From Smittium culicis (taxonomy: Eukaryota; Kickxellomycota; Harpellomycetes; Harpellales; Legeriomycetaceae): a stretch of 18,926 bases of DNA. The notes below the pieces were generated by a model. That model searched no databases and was not told the DNA's origin. It worked only from the letters and a program-made list of their open reading frames with translations. Positions 9,475-18,926 of this stretch are shown piece after piece. A program made the translations under genes and the position numbers. How positions within the stretch are numbered: position 1 is the stretch's first letter; each line of letters starts with the position of its first letter. Where the stretch lies: contig LSSN01001810.1 in assembly GCA_001970855.1 (NCBI GenBank), positions 1-18,926 on the forward strand, written 5' to 3'.

Positions 9475-10262
9475 ACATATAACATAATCGCATGTTTTTT
9501 TCAATAGTTACATTTCCTTCATTTCCATAAAATTTTACTAGATATAAATACTGATTTTAAACTGTATGGTTCGCAAGTTATATGCAATTAGCTGACTTTA
9601 TATCATTACTGATTGTTCGATTAATCAACACATTTATTTTTCAAATTTTTGTAAAGTAAATAATCTCATTGCCCTTGAAAATGATCAAAATTACGCCGCG
9701 TAAGAATCATATACAAATTCACTGAATTTTATAACGTTCTCATCTTATCCAGATAAAATTCTATACACAAATATTATTGTTACATTTCACATTATGTTTA
9801 TTTTACTAGTTTAAACCTTTTTGAATACCATAGCCACTAAATTCAGTAAAATCAAGCTCAAAAATTAATCGGATTCTAGATTTTATCTTCAATAAAAATC
9901 ACAATTAATTTAAAACAAATGTATTAGCTTTTATATAGTAATACCTCTTTGTGATATTATATCATTACTACACTTTGTCTCCTGTGATTTACTAAAATAA
10001 AAAACATATGCCTAGCTTAAAAATTATATAATCGTATTAAGAATTAAGTAATTCAGATATAAGATTTTTTATGATTAGCCAATGGTATGCTTTTTGTAAT
10101 ATAGTTGCTTTAATTATCGCTACAGTTAAAATAGGCCTTTTCGTGTGAAAAAAAAATTTATAAAAAGAATTCTTAAATTAAATCTCAATTAAAAAGCTTT
10201 AAAATTTAATAAACTAATTGTATATATGTTAATAAGCACCTAACTCCTAAACTTTTCGATTA
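9475..10262. other. Intergenic region between LEA-2-like gene and MIP1
   Basis: This 788-base AT-rich spacer lies between two same-strand genes and holds the 3' region of one and the promoter of the other. An in-frame stop at 10248-10250 shortly before the MIP1 ATG fixes that start. An 11-base word (ATATCATTACT) occurs twice, near 9600 and 9959, which is weak. No gene or RNA is recognised. Confidence 0.5.
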
Positions 10263-13200
10263 ATGATTAAAATAAATTCACGCAATACTCATGCTTTTTC
10301 GTGTCGAAATACTGCAAAGCTGAAATCAAAATACAACTTCAATCTCAAAATAAGATTCATTCAAACAGTTTCTCAATTTGTAAATAATCCATTCATCCAT
10401 TCAAGTAGTTTAAAAAATGAAATTCATAACTGCAAATTTTCTTTTGCTCAAAAATTCAAAAATATCAGCTATCAATATAACTGTCATAATTACTTTGTAA
10501 ATTCATACTCTACGTACATAGATGTCAATGAAATAGGTGTACAATTGCTGCCTGAAGATATTCATTATGAAGTTTTTGGCAAAAATATAAGTAAAATAGC
10601 AGAAAGCTTTGGTAAAACATCTGAGAAAAACGCAAACGATGAAAGCAAATCCCCCCAATCCTCTTCAGAAACACATTCAAACATTGTTAACTTGTCTAAA
10701 GAGCATCTAAAAAGACAAGGTTTATTTAATGAAGGCCAAGCTCCTGTCTACAACGAGCTATACGCTAAATTGAATATTAAAAATTCCTCAATACAAGCAA
10801 AAAATATTAGAGATCATTTCAAAAAAATTTCACTTGACACATATTCTGACTATCTTTCTCTTGCGAAAGCATTTGTTAGCTCAGATAAGCCAGCTCAGAT
10901 ACCCTCGTCCGAAATTATTATCAAGTCAGGTTGGGTTAGATACGTTTTTGATCAAAACTCAAACACTTATTCACACGAATCTGTTATAGGAATTAAAGAA
11001 GATGCACTAGTTTTTGATATTGAAAATCTAACTACTCTTAGCCCTTACCCTCTGCTGGCTTCTGCTGTTACAAGTGAAGCCACGTATTTGTGGATTTCGC
11101 CATATATTACCGGAGAAAGTAACTCGCCAAATCATTTAATTAAAATCTCTGAACCTAGTTCAAAAAAAGCAAAAATTATTATAGGCCATAACATCAGTTA
11201 CGATCGAGCCCGGATATTCGAAGAATATAGCTATACTTCAACACTAAACAGATTCATTGATACCATGTCTCTACATATTGCCACGAGTGGATTATGTAGT
11301 CAGCAAAGGCCTATTTACAACAAAGTTTCTAAAATTTTAAAAGATGAAAATTATAGCCCTGAGAACTCAATATTCATATCAAAATTCGGTAAAATGGCTT
11401 CTGTTAGCTCAACAAATGGCTTAAAAGCGGCAGTTAAATTTCATAACAATATTGACCTGGATAAAGATATTAGAGATACCTTTGTTACTGGATGCATATC
11501 TGATATCCGTGAAAATATACTTCCTCTAATCGATTACTGTACTAATGATGTTCTTGCAACTCTTGACCTCTATAAAACCTTGTTTCCAAAATATTTGAAG
11601 CTATGCCCACATCCCGCCTCTTTTGCAGGGATGCTTATTATGACAAATAGTTTTTTGCCTATTTATTTACCACAATGGGAATCTTTTGTTAATACCTGCG
11701 AACAAAAGTCTGAATCAATAACAAAAGAATTACAGGATAAGCTTGTTGAGCTTGCACTTTTAGCTATTGAATGCAAAGACCCCCATTCAGATCCCTGGTT
11801 AAAGAATCTGGATTGGACACCTTTTAAAATAAAAACAACTAAGGCAAAAGTTAACAAGTATGGTAAGATTCTTCCAGGAGGCGAACCAAAATTATTCAAA
11901 AATTTTAAAAAATACTCTAAGGATGAGTTGGATTTTTTGACTGGGAAGCCCAAATGGTTCACTGACTGCTATGATTTTGAATCTAAAAAAATTATTATTA
12001 CGTTCAAGCAACAACTAACACCTTATCTCTTAAAATTAACTTGGCTAAATTACCCACTATATTACTCTAAAAACTTTGGATGGACTTTTGTTGTACCAAG
12101 ATCGCAATTAGATAAAGTTGACTTACTATCAAAAAATAATTCCAGTTTAGCCGATTTAAGCGGCCTTAACGAGTCTTCAGAAGATGATATATTTAGATCT
12201 AACCTTATATTAATTGCAAAAATGCCTATTCTTAAATTTACTTCAGAGATAGAAAATAAAAATTATGAACCTATCCCAGCATCTGACACTGAAAACTATT
12301 ACTTCAGAATACCGCACAAAGATGGCGAAAATGCTAACTGCGGTAATCCCTTGTCAAAAAACTACCTTTCTAGCATAGAAAACAACGTACTTGGGTCATC
12401 TTTTGAAATTTCAAAGGAAGCTATTCAAATGAATACCCTCACTTCATACTGGGTATCAGTTCGGAAACGAGTTATTGGCCAATTCGTTGTTCCGATGAAC
12501 GACAAGCTCAAAAGCGAGCATACTAGCTCTATAAAATCCGACCACCTCGGGATGATTTTGCCACAACTTGTACCGATGGGCACAATAACAAGGCGTGGAG
12601 TTGAGCCAACCTGGGCTACAGCTTCTAATGCGAAAAAAAATAGAATCGGGTCTGAAATCAAGACGCTCATACGTTCACCCACTATATGCTCAACTGAAAC
12701 TGGCCAAAAGCAGTCATTTAAAGTTGTCGGTGCCGATGTTGATTCAGAAGAATTGTGGATTAGTAGCTTAATGGGCGATGCTCAGTTTGGCAGCCACGGT
12801 TCTACCGCGCTTGGATACATGACCTTGTTAGGAACCAAGTCTCAAGGCAATGATATGCACTCCGCAACTGCTAAAATTTTAGGAATTGACCGGAATAATG
12901 CAAAAGTTTTCAATTACTCGAGGATTTATGGTGCTGGAGTAAAACATGCCACCCAGCTTCTTTGCCAATACAACTCCAATATTACCCAGCCCGATGCATT
13001 AAAATTAGCCAAAAATCTCTACCTGAAAACAAAAGGCGTGAAAATGAATAGTATGGGGTTTGAGTCAGAGTTCTTTAGCTTGAAAGAGAACGATCCAAAC
13101 TCTGAAAAGGAAAAAGGCAGCTTAAACCAAGCTCCAGAGTTACAAGAGAAGAACATAAATAACGTTGATACTAAACCCAAAAAACGTCAATTCTGGGCTG

Positions 13201-14402
13201 GCGGATCTGAAAGCTACATGTTTAATTCGCTTGAAGATGTCGCTCTTTCTGACGACCCCCGAACTCCTGTTTTAAAATGTGGGATAGTTGATGGGCTACA
13301 AGCAAAGTCAGCTGGCGAAAGTGTAAGTCGAATTTAAATAGCATATAAAACCACTCATATCCATTTAATAAAAGCATATAACAAGCTCAAATCTGTCATT
13401 GTTTAAAATTAACTAAATCTACAGATAAAGTTTCTTTGCTAATTTTATTTACTATTATTATAGTTTATGACCTCAAGAGTAAACTGGGTTGTACAATCAA
13501 GCGGTGTTGATTATTTGCATCTAATATTGGTTTCAATGGAGTACTTAATACACAAATATTCTATAAATGCTAGATTTATGATATCTGTACACGATGAAGT
13601 TAGATATATGGTTTCAGAGGAAGATGTACATAGATGTTCGCTTGCATTACAAATATCTAATCTTTGGGTTCGAACTCTGTTTAGCTATGAGATGGGCATA
13701 TACAACTTACCAGTGGTAAAATCTCTAAATAATAACTTAAATTCGTTTATGATATCTAATAGTAATTCAACCCAATGTTTTTTTTTCAAATAATTAGTTT
13801 TCGCATTTACTTATAATATGTAATACTATTTTTTTAATTAGTCAGTTGCTTTCTTTTCAGCTGTTGATGTAGACCACGTTTTACGAAAAGAAACTAATCT
13901 GGATTGTATAACACCAACAAATAAGTCCCCAATCGAGCACGGTATCAGCTACGATATTTTCCAAACAGTTAGTAATACTAATGGAAGCTTAGAGTCCGAC
14001 AATACAGTTCCAGAAAATTTAAAATTATATAATGAGAACCGACTTCTTAGAGATGTTGATAATCCACATGTACAAAGTCAAAACGAGAAAGATTACAGTT
14101 ATAAAACAGCTAGCATCAGCGACAAAAGAGTGCTAGATAGATTAACTGCTCAGATGCTAGATTCAAAAAAAGAAATCGAGTCAAGATTGAAAATAACGAA
14201 TAATCAAAAGCATAGGTCTGTTAGAAATGAAAATAGAACTGAAATAAAGATTGTAGAAAAGGCGCAAAAACTAAACTGCACTAATTGCAATAGTGATCCA
14301 ACGAAAAGTAATTCGGTGAAAAAAACCGTCGAGTCCAAAAAACTACAAAAGATTGGAAAATACACCAAAGTAATTAAAAGGGCACCAAAAAATCCACATT
14401 GA
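10263..14402 (+). CDS. MIP1: Mitochondrial DNA polymerase gamma catalytic subunit, three exons
   Basis: This is the family A polymerase that replicates mitochondrial DNA. Exons 10263-13322, 13464-13715 and 13842-14402 join in phase 0 and give 1290 residues, close to yeast Mip1. The first ~40 residues are basic with almost no acidic residues, as in a mitochondrial presequence. Proofreading 3'-5' exonuclease motifs are present: Exo I with D252 and E254, Exo [10 protein letters not shown] with D314, and Exo III YCTNDV (425-430). The polymerase domain has motif [11 protein letters not shown] (catalytic D825), motif [14 protein letters not shown] (880-892) and motif C SVHDEVRY (catalytic D1064). 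The intron joins rebuild the invariant [15 protein letters not shown] and [15 protein letters not shown] segments, which supports both splice sites. Motif B has Ser886 where most homologues have Gly. After about residue 1140 a non-conserved Lys/Asn-rich extension of about 150 residues follows. Identity is certain; only the tail is poorly constrained. Confidence 0.97.
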
Positions 14403-14462
14403 AAATAGTCATAGGAAATTTATCCAGGCGATTTATCTATATAATAACTTTGTATTAGTTTA

Positions 14463-14472
14463 AATAAATAAA
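14463..14472 (+). promoter_or_regulatory. Putative polyadenylation signal of MIP1
   Basis: Two overlapping AATAAA hexamers (14463-14468 and 14467-14472) lie about 60 bases after the MIP1 stop codon, a sensible position for 3'-end formation. In DNA this AT-rich the match may be coincidental. Confidence 0.4.
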
Positions 14473-15688
14473 TGTCACAATAATATTATTTTAATTTATC
14501 AATAAATTATTTAAATGCTAGGTATATGTTATGCAAGCTGTAGCCCGAATTGAATGAACTTATAGTGCCTTTTAAATTGAATTTTAAAGAATTGATACTT
14601 AAGTATAAAACGAACCGCAAAAAAGATTGAAAATATTACACCTATCAAAATTTAAGCTAGCTACTACAATAAACTAAAAAAATTTAAGAATAAGATAAAA
14701 AGTAATAGATATGATCGAATTGTTGTAAAATAATTTAAAACTCAAACGAAAATAACTATACGTATTAGACTTATTCTTTAGTTCTAATAGTTAACAAGTT
14801 TATGCTTAAAACACAAAATTGCTTAATTGTAGTAGTTAGAAGATATGATTTAGCATAATACTCGCAAAAAATTTACAAATAGGTTGCTTTAATACAAAAA
14901 CAATATTAAAACATCAAAATAAAAAGAATTGAAAAAATTCAGGGTGTTCTGAACATAATTCTATTTTGCTTATTTACATTAAAAAAAGTATCAATATCCA
15001 AAGAATCAAGAAAGAAAAAAATTTCCAAAGTAAAATTAATTTCTTGATTGTTGAAAATTGGTAAATCTTTTAAAGTAAATTGATCTTGGAAATTTTTATC
15101 AGCGTCAACACTAATTGTAGCTAGGCTTTAAGAAAATAAACCAGGAATCTACTTTTCACCTTTATGAATTAAGTCATATTTCTTAAGGAAAAAATTATAA
15201 TTCAAGGCAATAAATAGGGTCTAAAGTTTACATTTTAAAAGCTAGCGTAGTGAGAGCTTTCTTCATTAATTTCCGAATAAATTAAAATACATGGAATAAA
15301 AATAAAGAGATTGGATCCTTTAAAAAATAAAGTAGGTAAATAGGTGGTTACCATTCTTTGGGATATTAACTCGGTAGAAATATAAATGGCCTTGTGTTCG
15401 ATTAAGCTTTAAGGGCATATATTCACAATTTAATGTTGATAATATAAAGTTAAACATGAATAAAAACAGATATTCTTAGTATAAAAAAGCTTTTTAGGGT
15501 TTCAGGAAAGATATCAGGATTGATTTCTGAGATATATAAACCGGATAAAATAGAAGTTTACAAATGTGTTAATTAAATATGGAAGTTGTTAATAGCAGAT
15601 TTTCGATGTTCATTTGTGTGATAATCCTATAGTACACAGTTTAATAATCAAATATAGATAGAGCTTGAATTAGAGCGCAAGAGAAAAA

Positions 15689-15708
15689 TCGAAATGTTAG
15701 CATTTCGA
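15689..15708. repeat. Perfect inverted repeat, 8-bp stem and 4-nt loop
   Basis: TCGAAATG and CATTTCGA flank the loop TTAG. It is not followed by a T-run and not embedded in a recognisable RNA, so its role is unknown and it may be accidental. Confidence 0.6.
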
Positions 15709-16804
15709 CTAATAGTGGCTCCGAGTTTGAATGAATTTCTCAAAATTGTTGATCTGATGATAATATTGTATTAGAGAACATTAGCTAGCAAAATTCCAAA
15801 GCTTTATATATCATTATGGTGAAATTCCAGGTTGATGAACACAATACAATTACATAAATCAAGTTTAGTATGTATCTTACACATAACAATAAGTTCGAAC
15901 CCAAAAAAAAATAATCAAGTCGGTACGTATTATAATTTTGAATCTTATTCTGTAGTATAATTTTTCATGAAAACAACAGTAAATAGCAGGATTATAGAAA
16001 TAAAATCAAAAGTCACAGGCGCTATCGTATAAAAAAATTGCGCGAGGATTTGGCTTATATGTTCTGTTTGTTTATATAGATAGGAAATCGATAAGGTTTT
16101 AAGTGTACATTTAAAAAAATGAATTATGATATATAGCTATAGTTTTGCATATTTGGGGTTTGATCGGGAGCATGAAAATTTCTTCTCGTTAGAAGTGATT
16201 TGATTTAGAATATGTGTAAATGTTAAAGGTAGTGACAACTAAATAGTTAAGGAGGATGAAGTTGATATGGACCAGTTTTGAAAACAAAGACAACTGATTT
16301 ATTCCAGATATGCAAATATTTTACCCTTCTCTCATTTTTATTCGCTCAAATCCAGTAAGCGGGCTGCATTCGAACCGAGTCCAATCATTTGCATGCTTTC
16401 CATTTTTCTTTGTTATTGTACTTTATTGGCTAACTTAATTTCCTAAGTGTATTTCGTCGCTAAAAAGCATATAATAAAAATTAAAGAAAAATCAGACTCA
16501 AATTCTATGTCTTCATTGTAGCCAATACTTGCGAGCTATGAATCCAACAGTATCATTCGTTCTAGTTTTAGTTGGCCAGTTAGATTGCAAGTGGCTAACT
16601 TCTAAATCAGAAATTCACAAAACTCAAAAAGCAATAATTCTACAAAAATCGCTTTTTATTCATATATCTTAATTTCAAAGTGTAAAAATACCGTCAGGCT
16701 ATAAATAAACGAAATCTTTAAATATTGTAGTATTACAAACACTGTGTGTGTTACACATCCACTTATTGTCTTACACTTAATTATCAAATCATAACCTCAC
16801 GATA

Positions 16805-18926
16805 ATGAGCAAAGAAAAAAACAGCTTATATTGGTATAAACATCATCAAAAAAAAAGGAAAATTAGAATCGAAAACGAATCCCAAAAAGAACGAATCGAA
16901 AGAATTACAACCGAGATTTATGGATCTTCTACGATCGAAATAAAAGAAGAGCAGATAAAGGTTTTTTTTTATATAAACTCCCATCTACATTTTTTCACTA
17001 CCAAAACAAGATTATGAAAAATTCTTAATTGATTCATATTCATTCTTTTTTTTTTTCCATTTAGGAACTAGAAGACACTTGTAAGCTGGATTTAGATAAT
17101 ATTAAATCTTTTTATTCATGCGTACTCAAACTTAAGAGCAAAAAGTCATTAAAAGTAATCCATTACTTTATTTTATTTTGTATATATACAATTGTGGTTC
17201 AATTATTTCATAAAGATCCATTTCTTGTTATCAAAATCATACTATCATGTATTTGACTTTTTTTTATCGTATAGGGGAAATATATTTGCTTGGTTCTAAT
17301 CGATCGAATATTCCAAAAATCTCATTTATTTAGATGCCTAATCATTGAAGATGTGCATAGTTTATTCTTAGATTGTTTAGAAGTGAAACGTGAAAAGTAT
17401 AAAATTACTTCGCTATTTTCCAAAAAGCTGCAGTCTTTTTCTATAGAAATTTTAACAAATTGGGAAAATAAATTTGGTGTAGCTTACAAACTGGTAATTG
17501 AAACTCTTTACTAACGTTTACACTTTTCTGTTTCAAAATCAGTGCTAACTTTTTACACCGCTTTAGTTGCGCCTAGGGATAGGGTATTTAAAGCATAGAT
17601 ATGGGGATAAATACCAGAAGCTAATAAAATTGGGTCAATATTCGCATAAGATTAGTATTAAAAATAGTCGATATTTGGCTAAAAATATTCTCCTCTCAAA
17701 ACTAAAAAAAAGGTACTTTGAGACTATTATGTACGAAATGCGTAATAGTAAAAACGAAATTTTATATATTATTAACGAAATGGTAACACTTCTACCCAGC
17801 TATATATTTTAATATCTTATATTTAATTCTCAGTTTGACTTCTTTGTTTTTCCTTAGGAAGAAATTTACAAGATTTTGTTAAATTATGATTCAGAATACC
17901 ATGAAGACAATTTATCTAATTCTTCCATAAAAGATTCCACTAAATCTGTTGTGTCTAATTTGGATGAGATTTTTGCAAATGTAATATTTCACCAAACAGG
18001 CTATACACCCGACGAAAACTATAATAAGGATGACCTGGATGAAGAGATGGTATTGCTGGATTCTAGTATATTTTAGTCTTTTTTTAATTTCTTTTTTTTT
18101 TTACTTGTTCATTTATTCCAGGAAGGAATCTTAGCTATCATGAAATCCAATAACAAAGGCTTTGAAATCCAACTGAATCCGTTAAACGCATATAATATTA
18201 AGCAAACAATGGATAATAAAATTTTATTTGACTTATTACTCGAAAAAAAGGAAATTCTAAGAAAAAAGTACTCTAGCCTAGCAAACAGCTGGATACGTAT
18301 AATTATGCGGAATTGGACGCCGGTGACCTTAAATATTTAATATTCAAATACATAAAGTTTATTTTTTTATACCTATGATGATTATACCTGGTCAATAGCC
18401 TTATATCTGTATATCTGTTCTTTAGAACGATAGCTATATTGGCGAAATTTTAAATTCTGCGGCATCAATTAAAGCCACTATCGATACAAATATTGATAAA
18501 TACCTCAAATTTGCCGGAGAGAGCCAATTAATCATCCACGACTATCGCTCTGATTCTGACGATGGTATATATTAGACACATTTTAATACTTATTTATTTT
18601 CCATAAACTAAAAGTGGAACTTTATTGATCATTTAACGGCTCTTATTTTTAATTCTTGTTTTCTTTATCCCTCATTTAATATATTCACGATAGACTCGGA
18701 TTTTGAGCAAGTTGATATTGATGAAACAGCACAAACTCTGGGGTATGAATTCACAGACCCATATCTACCTAACACCTCATTCATGGAACCTGAAGAATAT
18801 TTCGCGAACGATTTTTTTAATACCGAAAAAAATGGTATCCTTTTTTTTTAGCTACTAATTCATATCTGATTCTTCTTTGATTTATAATTAGCTCTTAAAG
18901 AATATATTTTTATGTACAGCTTTTAC
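16805..18926 (+). CDS. UVSSA: UV-stimulated scaffold protein A (UVSSA), 5' part, nine exons, cut by window end
   Basis: In animals UVSSA is a transcription-coupled nucleotide-excision-repair factor that works with stalled RNA polymerase II, CSA/CSB and USP7 and recruits TFIIH. I read exons 16805-16960, 17065-17154, 17275-17493, 17567-17782, 17858-18049, 18122-18322, 18426-18564, 18694-18834 and 18892 to the edge, encoding 463 residues so far. The N-terminal VHS-like domain (about 53-172) shows DRIFQKSHLFRCLI, then NWENKFGVAYKLLRLGIGYLKH, which aligns with the WNEKFGEAYKKLALGYHFLRH region of human UVSSA. A coiled-coil segment follows, then EILRKKYSSLANSWIRI and an acidic stretch SDSDDDSDFEQV (400-411) that matches the TFIIH p62-binding motif. 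The C-terminal zinc-binding domain must lie beyond the window. Weak points are the donors of intron 1 (GTTTTT) and intron 6 (GTGACC), and the short exon 9. Family assignment is strong. Confidence 0.88.
18835..18891 (+). other. Candidate U12-type (minor spliceosome) intron in UVSSA
   Basis: This 57-nt intron begins GTATCCTTT, the 5' splice-site consensus of GT-AG U12 introns. It contains TTCTTTGAT (18873-18881), one mismatch from the U12 branch consensus TTCCTTRAY, and the presumed branch A (18880) is 11 nt before the terminal AG, within the usual U12 range. It is a phase-1 intron. Without splicing the frame hits TAG at 18849-18851, so some intron must remove this segment. The call is weakened by the poly-T after the donor and by the generally loose donors of this genome. 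Confidence 0.5.

Larger units (their letters stand above)
14403..16804. other. 2.4 kb gene-poor region between MIP1 and UVSSA
   Basis: This is the longest stretch without a supported gene. It holds the MIP1 3' region, a perfect 8-bp-stem hairpin at 15689-15708, a CCAAT box at 16522-16526 about 280 bases before UVSSA, and a short stop-free peptide frame on the minus strand (16403-16338). Several minus-strand stretches of 35-60 codons lack stops, for example 15138-14939 and 16234-15975, but none carries a motif I recognise and runs of that length are expected by chance here. I see no tRNA, snRNA or transposon features. A decayed gene on the minus strand cannot be excluded. Confidence 0.5.

Noticed and set aside
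14939..15138. Minus-strand run of about 60 codons without a stop, ending near 14939
   Set aside because: It has no ATG near its start, no known motif and a composition expected of AT-rich noncoding DNA; several runs of at least 50 codons are expected by chance across six frames of this gap.
15318..15351. 34-nt intron-like segment on the minus strand with a good GTAACC donor
   Set aside because: It is shorter than any supported intron here, and the flanking frames give no recognisable protein.
15658..15774. Plus-strand frame of about 38 codons resembling a charged helix
   Set aside because: It is too short, has no supported splice sites and overlaps the hairpin at 15689-15708; chance is sufficient.
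15890..15905. TTCGAAC T-loop-like string next to a poly-A run
   Set aside because: There is no paired stem around it and no other tRNA arm.
16330..16403. tRNA B-box-like GGTTCGAATGC on the minus strand
   Set aside because: The flanking bases do not form a five-pair T stem, and no acceptor, D or anticodon arms can be drawn.
18835..18851. Alternative acceptor TTTTTTTTTTAG at 18850-18851 for UVSSA intron 8
   Set aside because: It would make a 17-nt intron, too short to splice; the acceptor at 18890-18891 keeps the frame.

Overview
The window looks like nuclear DNA from an AT-rich, intron-bearing, probably early-diverging fungus. Evidence for this: GT-AG introns of about 50-235 nt interrupt conserved eukaryotic genes; the mitochondrial DNA polymerase is the fungal/animal gamma type; the phosphomevalonate kinase is the fungal ERG8 type; and two genes, a CARM1-type arginine methyltransferase and UVSSA, belong to families missing from Saccharomyces. 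Asn/Lys/Ser-rich insertions are common. AT-rich arthropod-gut fungi (Harpellales/Kickxellomycotina) would fit, but that placement is a guess. No rRNA, convincing tRNA, CRISPR array or intact transposon is visible.

Layout, left to right: an interrupted AAT microsatellite (1-54); a five-exon CARM1-like methyltransferase, + strand (388-2262); convergent to it a five-exon ERG8, - strand (4952-2688); divergent from that a single-exon VMA22/CCDC115-like V-ATPase assembly factor, + (5597-6052); convergent to it a single-exon GPATCH4-like G-patch protein, - (7160-6276); divergent from that a single-exon membrane protein with a LEA-2-like outer domain, + (8113-9474); a three-exon mitochondrial DNA polymerase gamma MIP1, + (10263-14402); a 2.4 kb gap with no supported gene; and the first nine exons of UVSSA, + (16805 to the window end, truncated).

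The genes act in unrelated housekeeping pathways: histone/RNP arginine methylation, isoprenoid/sterol precursor synthesis, V-ATPase assembly, nucleolar RNA processing, mtDNA replication and transcription-coupled repair. I see no operon-like or island-like functional cluster and no new defence or mobile system. The main added value is in the gene models: most exons are too short or too divergent to recognise alone, and joining them by intron phase rebuilds conserved motifs. The points most worth checking are the UVSSA homologue with its rebuilt TFIIH-binding motif, a candidate U12-type intron inside it, a fungal CARM1-type enzyme without the animal N-terminal domain, and a Gly-to-Ser change in the polymerase O-helix.
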